Notes: generated by a model from the sequence alone, not told the origin. DNA of 64,000 nt from CAVQWH01 sp963718685 (GCA_963718685.1 OY970356.1:620001-684000), one strand, 5' to 3'; shown: positions 1 through 7,952, numbered from the stretch's first letter. Numbers and translations are program-made.

Positions 1-631
1 AAGTTCGCGTTACTTCTGTAATAGAAGAGACTTCCGGAAGTGCAGAACCGCTTTTGAGTTTCAGTTTAGCAAGTTTTTCATGCTCTGAAGACCCAAATTC
101 TTTTAGAAAGTCAGCTAATTCTGCTTGCAAAACAGCATACTTCAATGCTTTATCTGCATAATGTGTCGGAACAATAACTTTAGGATCAATCTGCCTTGAA
201 ACTGCTACTGCTTCATGGGCATCTAGAGTATATCCGCCGCCGCCAACTGGAATAGTCAATATATCAACGACGCCGATTTCTTCTAGCTGGCTTTCTTTTA
301 GCTCTCCTTTAATATGACCAAGGACACATAGGCGGGTAGTGCCAGCGTGTATGGTATATATGGTTGACCCCGCTATTTGACCGTCTTCGGCGCTATGCTC
401 AGTAGCAGCTATCCCTTTAATAGAAATCCCTGCAACTTCATATTCCCCCGGTCCATCAACAATTAACTTTTGATCAGCCTCAACCACAAAGTCTTTTCCA
501 GTTGCCAGCTGAACGGCATCTTTGACTATATAGTCTTTTTGACCAACTGACGACAGCTTGGGATCAATCACTAACTTAGACTTTCCTTCGCTAATGACTA
601 AGCAGTTTGCTCCTTTGTATTCAATTTCCAT
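1..631 (-). CDS. MBL-fold metal-dependent hydrolase (UlaG-like), 3' end off the window
   Basis: Translating the minus strand from the ATG at 629-631 gives an open frame to base 1, about 210 residues, beginning MEIEYKGANCLVISEGKSK. The pattern of beta strands, an AATEHSAED segment, VVDILTIPVGGGGYTLD and a late VIVPTHYADKAL motif is that of the UlaG-like metallo-beta-lactamase fold, which hydrolyses phosphodiester or lactone substrates using bound metal. The final histidine of PTHY is a likely metal ligand. The C-terminus lies outside the window, so completeness cannot be judged. It lies 13 bases downstream of the next minus-strand gene and probably shares its transcript. The true substrate is unknown. 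Confidence 0.8.
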   Translation of the reverse strand, partial: MEIEYKGANCLVISEGKSKLVIDPKLSSVGQKDYIVKDAVQLATGKDFVVEADQKLIVDGPGEYEVAGISIKGIAATEHSAEDGQIAGSTIYTIHAGTTRLCVLGHIKGELKESQLEEIGVVDILTIPVGGGGYTLDAHEAVAVSRQIDPKVIVPTHYADKALKYAVLQAELADFLKEFGSSEHEKLAKLKLKSGSALPEVSSITEVTRT

Positions 632-644
632 ATTTATCCTTTCT

Positions 645-1262
645 TTACTGGGAACGCAAAATATTATCAGTATCTAATAAAGTAATATAAGCGCGGTCTA
701 TAATTTCAGTTACAAATTTATCTTTTATACTTAGCCGGTAATAAAAGTTATCGTAATCCAAAGTAGCATAATTAAGAGGTCGCCCTTCTTCTTCTTCAAA
801 TTTTTTCATCAACCTTTTTACTTGGGATACGCTAGGTGAACCTACCAACAAAACATCCACTCCGCTAGACGGATTACCTGTTAAGTTACCGCTAAGCACG
901 GCTACGCGTATATTGCTTACCTGGTCAACATGTTTTTTCCACGGGTGCTCTTTGGGCGTCTCATCCTTAGCTTCATCTTTAGAGGGTTTTTCATCACTAA
1001 ACATTTGCTTCAAGGAGGTGTAATGTTCGTAATCTTTATTTACTTTGTAGTAAAGTTTGTTATCAACACTGTCATTTTTAATCACCCCTATGCTTAACAT
1101 ATTAGCCAGTTCGCGGCGAACAGAATTTATTTGTTCATCTATCTTCCGAGTTATTTCGCGCACATAAAATGCTCTGTCCGGATTGCTCAAGAACAGATGC
1201 AATAATTTTACCCGAGTTTTTGAACCAAATAACTGCTCAACCATACCTTCCCATGTTAGCAT
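645..1262 (-). CDS. Winged-helix DNA-binding protein with degenerate nucleotidyltransferase-like domain
   Basis: A 205-residue protein. Residues about 8-70 form a winged helix-turn-helix (GSKTRVKLLHLFLSNPDRAF, then a YVREITRKI recognition-helix region). Residues about 118-190 resemble a minimal MNT-type nucleotidyltransferase: VAVLSGNLTG followed by SSGVDVLLVG. Active members have a G-S pair and two aspartates (SDxD); here these read G-N and S-G-V-D, so catalysis is doubtful. The middle (about 90-110) is charged and low in complexity. It starts 4 bases after miaA and is likely translationally coupled; a later in-frame ATG (codon 7) is an alternative start. It is probably a regulator; the target is unknown. 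Confidence 0.7.
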   Translation of the reverse strand: MLTWEGMVEQLFGSKTRVKLLHLFLSNPDRAFYVREITRKIDEQINSVRRELANMLSIGVIKNDSVDNKLYYKVNKDYEHYTSLKQMFSDEKPSKDEAKDETPKEHPWKKHVDQVSNIRVAVLSGNLTGNPSSGVDVLLVGSPSVSQVKRLMKKFEEEEGRPLNYATLDYDNFYYRLSIKDKFVTEIIDRAYITLLDTDNILRSQ

Positions 1263-1266
1263 GTTT

Positions 1267-2151
1267 CTATTTGATGTGGCGAGATTCTAAAAACTCCGAT
1301 ATTCGCTGGTAGGCCGTTGGCAAATCATACCAATGCACATATGTGTTGCGTTTTAACCAAGTTAACTGACGCTTAGCTAGTCGCCAGTCTAAGGTTACAA
1401 ATTGCTGCTTGGCCTCACTCTCGCTAATATTTCCTTCTATTACTTTACGCGCTAATCTATACACATTAGCGGTCATAGCCTCCGAGTCCCACCCATAGTG
1501 CTTTGCCAGCCGAGCTGCTTCGTCGATTACTCCAGAACTAAAGATTGTATCTACTCTCGTTGCTATTTTGTTACGCAGATCTGCTCTTTCTGTTGATATT
1601 CCTACAATGAAACAATCTTTTATAGGTTTTTTACTCCTGCTAACGTCTATACCGTGGCGCTCGATTGCCCTTATGACATACCTCTTATTATTTCTATTCT
1701 CAGGTAAGGGTATTTTATTTTTTTCACAACAATCCCACAGCTCTTGAATGGTCAGAGACCCTAACTTACTCCTTAAAGCTTGATCTGCCTGAACACCAAA
1801 TTGATAATTAAAAACTACACTGTCAACATAAAGACCGGTCCCTCCTACTAAAAAAGGGATCTTGTTGCGCTGCCGTATTTCGGCAATTGCCTTGAAAGCC
1901 AATCGCTGAAAGTCAGCGGCTGTAAAAACTTGATTAGGTTCAATTACATCTAGTAGATGATGTTTTACTTCTTTTCTTTCTTGAACCGTAGGTTTTGCCG
2001 TACCAATATCCATTCCCGTATAAATCGTGCGTGAATCTGCGCATATAATTTCGCCATCATATTCTTTAGCTAACTTCAAAGCTAAAGAACTCTTGCCGCT
2101 CGCAGTGGGACCAGTAATAACAATTAGCGGTTCGGGAGTGCTGGGCGCCAT
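1267..2151 (-). CDS. miaA: tRNA dimethylallyltransferase
   Basis: The 294-residue product transfers a dimethylallyl group to the N6 of adenosine 37 in tRNAs that read codons starting with U. The P-loop GPTASGKSSLAL is at residues about 14-25, followed by the family's ADSRTIYTGMDIGTAKP segment and the FLVGGTGLYVDS motif near residue 105. Length is close to the usual 300. The start overlaps the 3' end of the upstream alkyltransferase-like gene by 28 bases, which suggests coupled translation. Confidence 0.95.
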   Translation of the reverse strand: MAPSTPEPLIVITGPTASGKSSLALKLAKEYDGEIICADSRTIYTGMDIGTAKPTVQERKEVKHHLLDVIEPNQVFTAADFQRLAFKAIAEIRQRNKIPFLVGGTGLYVDSVVFNYQFGVQADQALRSKLGSLTIQELWDCCEKNKIPLPENRNNKRYVIRAIERHGIDVSRSKKPIKDCFIVGISTERADLRNKIATRVDTIFSSGVIDEAARLAKHYGWDSEAMTANVYRLARKVIEGNISESEAKQQFVTLDWRLAKRQLTWLKRNTYVHWYDLPTAYQRISEFLESRHIK

Positions 2152-2456
2152 CTTAATTTCTCAAATTCTTTTACAGTAAAGTCATCAGCAATTGCCACTC
2201 CTTCTGCTTCTAAATCTTTACGATGCCCTTCCTTGCCACCATAGTAACCACTTGCCAGCCCGCCATGCCTGTTGACTACTCTTTGCCATGGTAGTTCAGG
2301 TGGACCAAAATGAGCTAATCCGCCTACAATCCTAGCCGCATAAGCATGCCCGCATAAAGAAGCGATGTCACCATAAGTCATAACTTTGCCTTTAGGTATA
2401 GTTAAAACCAACGAATAAACTCGTTCTTTAAAGTTTTTGTCAGGCCTATCGTTCAT
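2124..2456 (-). CDS. Alkyltransferase-like (ATL) DNA-damage recognition protein
   Basis: A 110-residue protein with the C-terminal DNA-binding fold of O6-alkylguanine-DNA alkyltransferase: VYSLVLTIPKGKVMTYGDIA at residues 13-32, then helix-turn-helix residues and the active-site region PWQRVVN. True alkyltransferases have PCHRV, with the alkyl-accepting cysteine. Here that cysteine is tryptophan, the hallmark of ATL proteins, which bind O6-alkylguanine and flag it for nucleotide excision repair. It overlaps thrS by 4 bases and miaA by 28, so it sits inside a tRNA-function operon. Confidence 0.88.
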   Translation of the reverse strand: MNDRPDKNFKERVYSLVLTIPKGKVMTYGDIASLCGHAYAARIVGGLAHFGPPELPWQRVVNRHGGLASGYYGGKEGHRKDLEAEGVAIADDFTVKEFEKLRWRPALPNR

Positions 2457-4309
2457 AACGAAGAGTTTTGAGCGCGACTACGAGCCTCATTAGAAACTGA
2501 TTTAATAAAGTTTTCATAAGAGTAGTCAGCGTCTTTACGCTCTTTAACAGCTAAATCAGAGCGCACTCGAGGTGACAGTTTTTTAGTCTCTAGCTCTTTT
2601 TCCCCCACTACCACCGTATAAGGTACTTTCATTAATTCGGCGTTACGTATTTTTTTGCCAACAGATTCGTTAGAACGGTCTATACTAACTCGCACATCGT
2701 GCTCTTGGCAAAAAGCAGTTAGCGTGTCTGTAAACTTATCAATATCGGGTGAATCTTTCACTTGGATAATTCTTAACTGTTCCGGAGATAGCCAAACTGG
2801 AAATTTGCCTGCAAAATGTTCTATAAGAAGCATAATAAACCTTTCAAAAGATCCTAAAATCGCCCGGTGAATCATAACCGGAGTTTTTTCTGTGCCATCG
2901 CTATCTATATAGGCGAGTTTGAAGCGCTTTGGCATAGCAAAATCCAACTGAATAGTGGCCAGTTGAGTCTCTCGCCCCAGTGCATCTTTAAACATAAAAT
3001 CAAGTTTAGGGCCATAAATTGCAGCCTCGCCTTCTATTCTTTTGGCCTCAAGTTTATGTTCTTGAGCTACTTCTGATAACATTTCTTCTGCGCGATCCCA
3101 ATCACCAGGCTCGCCTATGTAATTATTCGGGGTAGAAGGGTCGCGGACCGAAAGCGACACCCAGTGCTGGCCCCATAATCCAAGGCTCTTATAAAACTCT
3201 TTTATAACCTCTATGATTAAAGAGGTTTCTTGCTTAATTTGCTCAGGTGTACAAAAAGTATGGCCATCGTCTACCGTAAACCCTCGGGTACGCTGTAGTC
3301 CGCCTAGTTGACCCGGCTTTTCGTCGCGATACTGCATGGTTTGCTCAATATATCTCAAAGGCAGCTCCCTATAACTACGAGGTCGCGCTGCAAAAATTTG
3401 AGTATGATGCGGGCAGTTCACTGGCTTTAGCACAAATTCTTGATCATAGTGACTCTTTACCTGAAAGAGTTCTTCAGAGAACTTTTCTGCATGCCCAGAA
3501 GTTTCATAAGTCTCAATCTTAGCTAAATGCGGTATAGAGACAGGTAGCATCTGGTATTTTTTACTTATTGCATTGAGCGCACCCTTAAGCTCATCAATAA
3601 TGACTGTGCCTCTAGGCGTATAGAGCGGCAGCCCAGAGCCTATCAGGCTAGAGAAAGTGAATAAATCTAATTCTTGACCTAGCTTACGGTGATCACGCTT
3701 TTTAGCTTCTTCTAAGTTATTTAAATAGCTATCGAGTTCATCTTTAGATTCAAAAGCTACCCCATATAACCGCTGCATTTGCGGGTTTGTTTCGACACCT
3801 CGCCAGTACGCTCCGGCTACGCGTAACAGCTTAAAAGCCCCGACTTCACTAGTATTATTAACGTGAGGACCCTTGCAGAGGTCTGTAAAATCGCCATTTT
3901 GATAAAACGATACCTTATCAACAGCTGCCTCGCTATCAGAGGCTAAACCTAGCTCTTTACTATCTAGATCTTTGGCGACAGTAGTCCCAGCGCGTTTTAA
4001 ATCATTTAGTAACTCTTCCTTGTAGGGCTGGTGGTTCTCCTTAGCCCAAGAAATTGCCTCGTCAATTTTTTTATCTGACCGAATGAATTCCTGTGATTCT
4101 TTAATGATTTTGCGCATTTCAGTTTCAATCTTCTTAAAATCATCGGTTGAGATGGTCACTTTAGGAATATCAATATCATAATAAAAACCATTTTCTACTA
4201 CTGGTCCTACGCCAAATTTAGCTTCTGGCCACAATCTTTGAACCGCAGCAGCGGTAATATGAGCCAGGCTATGTCGCATTGCGTATAAATGATCGTTTTT
4301 ACTTGCCAT
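2453..4309 (-). CDS. thrS: Threonine--tRNA ligase lacking the TGS domain
   Basis: Charges tRNA-Thr with threonine. The protein begins directly at the editing domain (YAMRHSLAHITAAAV, with TDLCKGPHV near residue 145), followed by the class II catalytic core with zinc ligands in NCPHHTQIF, VDDGHTF and MIHRAILGS, and the anticodon-binding domain from about residue 515. The usual N-terminal TGS domain of about 60 residues is absent. The open frame extends four codons further to 4321, but that ATG lies inside a TGTTACAAT extended -10 box, so the ATG at 4309 (MASKNDHLY) is preferred. Confidence 0.93.
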   Translation of the reverse strand: MASKNDHLYAMRHSLAHITAAAVQRLWPEAKFGVGPVVENGFYYDIDIPKVTISTDDFKKIETEMRKIIKESQEFIRSDKKIDEAISWAKENHQPYKEELLNDLKRAGTTVAKDLDSKELGLASDSEAAVDKVSFYQNGDFTDLCKGPHVNNTSEVGAFKLLRVAGAYWRGVETNPQMQRLYGVAFESKDELDSYLNNLEEAKKRDHRKLGQELDLFTFSSLIGSGLPLYTPRGTVIIDELKGALNAISKKYQMLPVSIPHLAKIETYETSGHAEKFSEELFQVKSHYDQEFVLKPVNCPHHTQIFAARPRSYRELPLRYIEQTMQYRDEKPGQLGGLQRTRGFTVDDGHTFCTPEQIKQETSLIIEVIKEFYKSLGLWGQHWVSLSVRDPSTPNNYIGEPGDWDRAEEMLSEVAQEHKLEAKRIEGEAAIYGPKLDFMFKDALGRETQLATIQLDFAMPKRFKLAYIDSDGTEKTPVMIHRAILGSFERFIMLLIEHFAGKFPVWLSPEQLRIIQVKDSPDIDKFTDTLTAFCQEHDVRVSIDRSNESVGKKIRNAELMKVPYTVVVGEKELETKKLSPRVRSDLAVKERKDADYSYENFIKSVSNEARSRAQNSSL

Positions 4310-4319
4310 AACTTCTAGC

Positions 4320-4328
4320 ATTGTAACA
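4320..4328 (-). promoter_or_regulatory. Extended -10 promoter box of thrS
   Basis: Read on the minus strand the sequence is TGTTACAAT, an extended -10 element (TGn plus TACAAT). It ends 10 bases before the preferred thrS ATG, so transcription would begin only a few bases upstream of the start codon. No good -35 hexamer was seen, which is acceptable for an extended -10 promoter. Confidence 0.5.
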
Positions 4329-4374
4329 CATGGATTGCGTCTGGCCTCTGTTTTTGCTACTCTTTATTGGTAAC

Positions 4375-4451
4375 GGGCTCTTAGCTCAGTTGGCTAGAGC
4401 GCATCCTTGACGTGGATGAGGTCAGAGGTTCGAGTCCTCTAGAGCCCACCA
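4375..4451 (+). tRNA. tRNA-Val (GAC)
   Basis: Full cloverleaf. The acceptor GGGCTCT pairs perfectly with AGAGCCC. The anticodon stem CATCC/GGATG encloses the loop TTGACGT with anticodon GAC. The T arm carries GGTTCGAGTCC, and CCA is encoded at 4449-4451. Confidence 0.96.
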
Positions 4452-4504
4452 TTTTTACACTAGTAATATACTCTTTGTGATATATTATGGCTCCCATAGA
4501 ACTA

Positions 4505-4533
4505 TTGACTTATTATTCCACTTATGCTAATGT
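4505..4533 (+). promoter_or_regulatory. Sigma70-type promoter of the 41-aa ORF
   Basis: The -35 is TTGACT (4505-4510) and the -10 is TAATGT (4528-4533), separated by 17 bases. The -10 ends 6 bases before the ATG at 4540, so the predicted transcript would start at or next to the start codon. Confidence 0.55.
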
Positions 4534-4539
4534 ATAAGC

Positions 4540-4665
4540 ATGAGTAATACACACAAAAACCACTCCGCCGAATCTAAGCTTGCTAAGTTTAAGCTATTCT
4601 ATGAATACGACACCACCACTGATGAAGTGCGTGAACAAATCAAGCAACGCTCTTCTTTAGTCTAA
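4540..4665 (+). CDS. 41-residue hypothetical protein upstream of nrdR
   Basis: An open frame of 41 codons beginning MSNTHKNHSAES and ending IKQRSSLV. It is strongly charged and predicted helical (ESKLAKFKLFYEY, then DEVREQIKQR). It sits directly after a good promoter with essentially no 5' leader, and 66 bases before nrdR on the same strand, so the two may share a transcript. No function is recognised. Support rests on the promoter placement and reading frame only. Confidence 0.5.
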   Translation: MSNTHKNHSAESKLAKFKLFYEYDTTTDEVREQIKQRSSLV

Positions 4666-4715
4666 TACTTCCCACAACTTTTAGTACTTTTTCCACTAGC
4701 TTTATCAATAGCCAT

Positions 4716-4733
4716 ATGTCAATATATAGACAT
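4716..4733 (+). promoter_or_regulatory. Candidate NrdR box overlapping the nrdR start
   Basis: ATGTCAATATATAGACAT is an 18-base inverted repeat (ATGTC-W-ATATAT-W-GACAT). Its core CAATATATAG fits the known NrdR box core CWATATATWG. It covers the likely -10 region and the first two bases of the nrdR ATG at 4732, consistent with autorepression. The second, tandem box usual for NrdR targets was not found. Confidence 0.5.
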
Positions 4734-5145
4734 GATATGTGTATACTGTTTAAGTTCTAAAACCTCCGTAGCCAACTCACGAACCCATGCACAAACTCCT
4801 CAAGTTTGGCGACGCCGCCGGTGTGCAAGCTGTAAAAAAACTTTCACCACTTATGAGCGGATATCTGCTAACGACGAAATAACCTGCCAGAGGCTAGATG
4901 GCGAAAAAGTCGCTTATAACTTTGGTCAGTTAATCCTCGATATAGCTTCTTGCTTTGATCACGCCCCTGAGAAGAGGGCTGAAAAAGCCTACTGGTTAGC
5001 TAAAACCGTAGAAAATAAGCTACTAAGCTCTGGGGATGACCATATAACCACTAAAAAAATAGCTCAAACCGTGCACAAAACTATACTGCCCTTTGATAAC
5101 TTTGCGGCTATACAGTTTGCCGCGCGACATAATAAGTTAGTCTAG
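4732..5145 (+). CDS. nrdR: Transcriptional repressor NrdR
   Basis: A 137-residue regulator of ribonucleotide reductase genes. The N-terminal zinc ribbon shows CVYC (residues 3-6) and CASC after an arginine run (WRRRRCASC), followed by KKTFTTYERI, a NrdR signature. The rest corresponds to the ATP-cone domain, which senses ATP/dATP; it looks divergent. Length is close to the usual 150. No ribonucleotide reductase gene lies in the window. The gene ends convergently, overlapping the glycosyltransferase gene by 4 bases. Confidence 0.92.
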   Translation: MICVYCLSSKTSVANSRTHAQTPQVWRRRRCASCKKTFTTYERISANDEITCQRLDGEKVAYNFGQLILDIASCFDHAPEKRAEKAYWLAKTVENKLLSSGDDHITTKKIAQTVHKTILPFDNFAAIQFAARHNKLV

Positions 5146-6791
5146 GGCTTTTTCTTATCAGAAGCGACCACGGCTTTTTCGGTAACATCAAATTTATCTA
5201 GATACTTCCCTATCAGTAATCGCGTTTGGGAGTAAAAAGCCGAACTTGCCGTATAAACAATAGCTGTGACTGGCATCAGAACCCATTGAGCAAGCATAAA
5301 TACCGTTCTATGGCGCTTATAGCGCTCTGGGCGAGGCGGAAGCATTTTAAACGATAGAAATACCGTAATTAATAAACCAACCAACGCTATTTGCTGTATA
5401 CGGCTCACAATAACCGGTAATTCATGTGCCACTATGCTGCGCGCCGCTTCATTGTTCAAAAACAGCGGCACCCAAGCCCCAAAGGCAACAATTACCGGGA
5501 GCGCAGCTAAAGTTACGTGTCCATCTATTAATCTGAATAAACGCGCCGTAGCCGGCCAAAATGGTACTGAGCGCTTTTTAGAAAAGACGCGAGTAGCCAC
5601 ATAAGCTATATCCGAAGCGCCATAGGCCCAGCGACGTAGCTGAACAAACTGCGCCTTAAGAGTTTTGGTGTACTTTTCGGTCAATACTGCATCTTGATAA
5701 ATCGGAATATAAATCGGCACCACCGAGTAATTGCCGTCAAAGTAGAAATAACTTCGCCAATACTGATGACCGTCTTCTACGATGGTGCGCACACTCCAGA
5801 AGTCCATTTTCTCTAAAGCTTCCATACTTTGAGAGTGAGATGCGAAATTACGCAAAGAATACGGCCTCATTGAGCTAATAATATTCCAAAAAGAGTTACC
5901 GGTGGCAACCACCCGCATAGGTGCCGGAGCATCCCAGATATTATTCATGAACAGGGAAATTGGTTGAAACGCTAAATGCAGTCGATCCTTGTGAGTAGTG
6001 TAGGCATAAGTAACGTAAGACAAATAAGATTTATGTGGTTGGTTATCGCTATCCAAAGTAGTAACTACTACCCGATCGGCAGTGATTTTCTTCTTTTTAA
6101 GCCATTTTTGTAAAAAGCGGCCAGCACAAGTAATATTACCGCCCTTACCTATCACTTCGTGAGGAAGGTCTGTAGGGTGTCTTACAGTGTGAAATGCAAA
6201 AAAGTCCTTACCGAACTCTTGTTCAAGCTTTTGCACGTTCTGCTCTGTAGTTTTGCCGCCCCGCTCCTCATATGCAATCACTAATATAATCTGACTATTA
6301 GGGTAACTAGTGTCTTTCACAGCTTGAATGGTTGGTCGTAAAACTTCTAAACTTTCGTTATACGTTGCAACAATAACAGCATTATATAATTTAGAGGGAG
6401 ATGGATATTCCCCTTCTTTAGATTTTTCGATGATCCCAAGGGTTTTCAGGTGATTAACAAACCCCCATTTTTGAGTTTTTGTGGGCTGAGTTTTACTGTA
6501 ACGACGAAGAGCTTTTACTGGGCTTTCTAAATCTTCTAGCCTTTGTTGCCAGTCAATCTTCTGAGCTTTTTCTAACACTTGCCTTCCCTGAAAAGTTCTA
6601 AAAGCAATCCCAATTGCCTTAATAAACATCGTCAATATGAAGAAAAGCAGGTAAATACTCGCCCACAAGGGGTTAAGTAAGCTTAAAGCTACAAGTACAA
6701 TTATCGACCCATAACTTAATACGCCAGGTAGTACTTCAAAAAAACGATATGCTTTGGTGCGTTTGCCTAAGGGGATTTCTATATCTGTCAT
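5142..6791 (-). CDS. Membrane-bound family 2 glycosyltransferase (cellulose-synthase-like)
   Basis: A 549-residue integral membrane protein. Two hydrophobic helices lie at about 20-62, a GT-A catalytic domain at about 130-400, and three or four helices at about 415-530. In the catalytic domain NAVIVATYNE binds the nucleotide sugar, TTLDSDNQPH supplies the DxD metal motif, and QLRRW (about residue 378) is the QxxRW motif of processive synthases. It probably makes or exports a surface polysaccharide; the sugar is unknown. The start overlaps the stop of the upstream small membrane protein by one base (TAATG). Confidence 0.85.
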   Translation of the reverse strand: MTDIEIPLGKRTKAYRFFEVLPGVLSYGSIIVLVALSLLNPLWASIYLLFFILTMFIKAIGIAFRTFQGRQVLEKAQKIDWQQRLEDLESPVKALRRYSKTQPTKTQKWGFVNHLKTLGIIEKSKEGEYPSPSKLYNAVIVATYNESLEVLRPTIQAVKDTSYPNSQIILVIAYEERGGKTTEQNVQKLEQEFGKDFFAFHTVRHPTDLPHEVIGKGGNITCAGRFLQKWLKKKKITADRVVVTTLDSDNQPHKSYLSYVTYAYTTHKDRLHLAFQPISLFMNNIWDAPAPMRVVATGNSFWNIISSMRPYSLRNFASHSQSMEALEKMDFWSVRTIVEDGHQYWRSYFYFDGNYSVVPIYIPIYQDAVLTEKYTKTLKAQFVQLRRWAYGASDIAYVATRVFSKKRSVPFWPATARLFRLIDGHVTLAALPVIVAFGAWVPLFLNNEAARSIVAHELPVIVSRIQQIALVGLLITVFLSFKMLPPRPERYKRHRTVFMLAQWVLMPVTAIVYTASSAFYSQTRLLIGKYLDKFDVTEKAVVASDKKKP

Positions 6792-7162
6792 TACGGTAGT
6801 GAGACCATATTGAGTACTGCCAGAATGATGAAATAAGCAATTATCAATATGCCAACGCTAAGAGCAAGAAAAACCAGTGTAATACGGCTGCCCTTGCGCT
6901 CATAAAGCTTTAAGCCGATCAAACTGTGCATAACTAAAATAACCAATCCAAATACTACAAAATTCAACAAATAATACCACTGGCTAGAGTACAGTTTTGT
7001 ATCACCAAAAGCTGTATAGCGCACTAGTGTTTGCAGCTCGCTATAGTGCACCTGAAGAGCTGTCAGCACAACTAGAAAAATAGATAAAAAGAACATAACA
7101 GCCCACGCCGCCACAAGAGTTCGGTGCTTTGTGATAGAAATGAGGTTGTCTTTTATCTTCAT
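6791..7162 (-). CDS. Small three-helix membrane protein, partner of the glycosyltransferase
   Basis: A 123-residue protein beginning MKIKDNLISITKHRT. Three hydrophobic segments are visible (about 17-40, 62-82 and 92-117), with positively charged linkers. The longer open frame reaching 7231 would run through the tRNA-Gly gene, so the ATG at 7162 is chosen. The one-base overlap with the glycosyltransferase gene suggests the two proteins work together, perhaps as an accessory subunit. No family is recognised. Confidence 0.7.
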   Translation of the reverse strand: MKIKDNLISITKHRTLVAAWAVMFFLSIFLVVLTALQVHYSELQTLVRYTAFGDTKLYSSQWYYLLNFVVFGLVILVMHSLIGLKLYERKGSRITLVFLALSVGILIIAYFIILAVLNMVSLP

Positions 7163-7170
7163 AATATCTT

Positions 7171-7245
7171 TGGTGCGGGCACAGAGAATCGAACTCTGCT
7201 CTCGACCTTGGGAAGGTCGCATATTAGCCACTATACGATACCCGC
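7171..7245 (-). tRNA. tRNA-Gly (CCC)
   Basis: Reverse-strand cloverleaf. The acceptor GCGGGTA pairs with TGCCCGC (one G-U pair). The anticodon stem CGACC/GGTCG encloses TTCCCAA, anticodon CCC. CCA is encoded (TGG at 7171-7173 on plus). Confidence 0.95.
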
Positions 7246-7254
7246 GCGTAATTG

Positions 7255-7330
7255 TGGAGCCGCTGATCGGATTTGAACCGATGACCTACGCTTTACGAAA
7301 GCGCCGCTCTGCCAGCTGAGCTACAGCGGC
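7255..7330 (-). tRNA. tRNA-Thr (CGT)
   Basis: Reverse-strand cloverleaf. The acceptor GCCGCTG pairs perfectly with CAGCGGC. The anticodon stem GCGCT/AGCGT encloses TTCGTAA, anticodon CGT. CCA is encoded at 7255-7257 (TGG on plus). Confidence 0.95.
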
Positions 7331-7434
7331 ACTAGACACCAAAGTATTATAGCAATTATTAAGAATAAGATGAAAAAATCATTAACTGCTTCAACAAGCT
7401 TTTACAGTAAATATATAAATCAGATTTAAATTAT

Positions 7435-7467
7435 ATTTAAGTTGACTTTAAATCCGCTTTTGTGATA
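7435..7467 (+). repeat. Promoter-like direct repeat, copy 1
   Basis: A 33-base repeat identical to copy 2 except for one base. It contains TTGACT (7442-7447) and, 18 bases on, TAGTAT (7466-7471, extending just past the repeat), a plausible sigma70 promoter. AT-rich sequence lies upstream. Confidence 0.75.
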
Positions 7468-7670
7468 GTATATTAAGGTGTTTATCAACATGAAAAATAT
7501 ATAGATACAATTATAAAATGCAAAATTATACGAATAAATACAATAAAACTCCAGCCAGTTATCTGCTTATAGTAGTTTTAAGTGTATCAAACGTTTTGCT
7601 GAACAAGGCTGGCATGTTCTCTACCCCGCCGCATAAGCTAAACAATAAAGTAGTTGATATACTAAAGCTG

Positions 7671-7703
7671 ATTTATGTTGACTTTAAATCCGCTTTTGTG
7701 ATA
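7671..7703 (+). repeat. Promoter-like direct repeat, copy 2
   Basis: Matches copy 1 over 33 bases with one mismatch; 7677-7703 is identical to 7441-7467. TTGACT at 7678-7683 is followed after 18 bases by TAATCT. Confidence 0.75.
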
Positions 7704-7881
7704 ATCTTGCATAAGTGTTCAACAAACAGCAAAAAGTCAAAAAAATCAATGAAGAATGTAAAAAAATCAAATAAAAGTCCTGGGGTTTACCCCATTGTGA
7801 TTACACCCGGATGGCACGAACGATACGGATTGATCGCACTACCCTATTCCGACATCCCTCGTAATATTAAAATAGAAAGTA

Positions 7882-7908
7882 GATTTAAATCCGCTTTTAT
7901 GATAGTAT
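7882..7908 (+). repeat. Promoter-like direct repeat, copy 3
   Basis: Shares the core TTTAAATCCGCTTTT and the following GATAGTAT with copy 1, but the -35 hexamer has decayed (GTAGAT in place of TTGACT). It is the copy nearest the AbrB-like gene, whose ATG is 45 bases downstream. Confidence 0.7.
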
Positions 7909-7952
7909 CTGAACAGAGGTTTAAAGTAAGGTAAAAATCTAACAAAAATACT

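Larger units (their letters stand above)
7331..7952 (+). other. 622-base region with repeats but no convincing gene
   Basis: AT-rich region between the tRNA pair and the AbrB-like gene. It holds three direct repeats (listed separately) and a short hairpin TGGGGTTTACCCCA near 7780. An open frame of 138 codons from 7518 to 7934 runs through the second and third repeats, which read VDFKSAFVI and SRFKSAFMI in that frame. It lacks a clear ribosome site and family resemblance, so it is left uncalled; an internal start near 7749 (MKNVKKSNKSPG) is equally unproven. It could be a degenerate small gene or a regulatory region. Confidence 0.5.

Noticed and set aside
7163..7231. N-terminal extension of the small membrane protein
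   Set aside because: It would be translated through the tRNA-Gly gene; the ATG at 7162 gives a clean membrane protein start.
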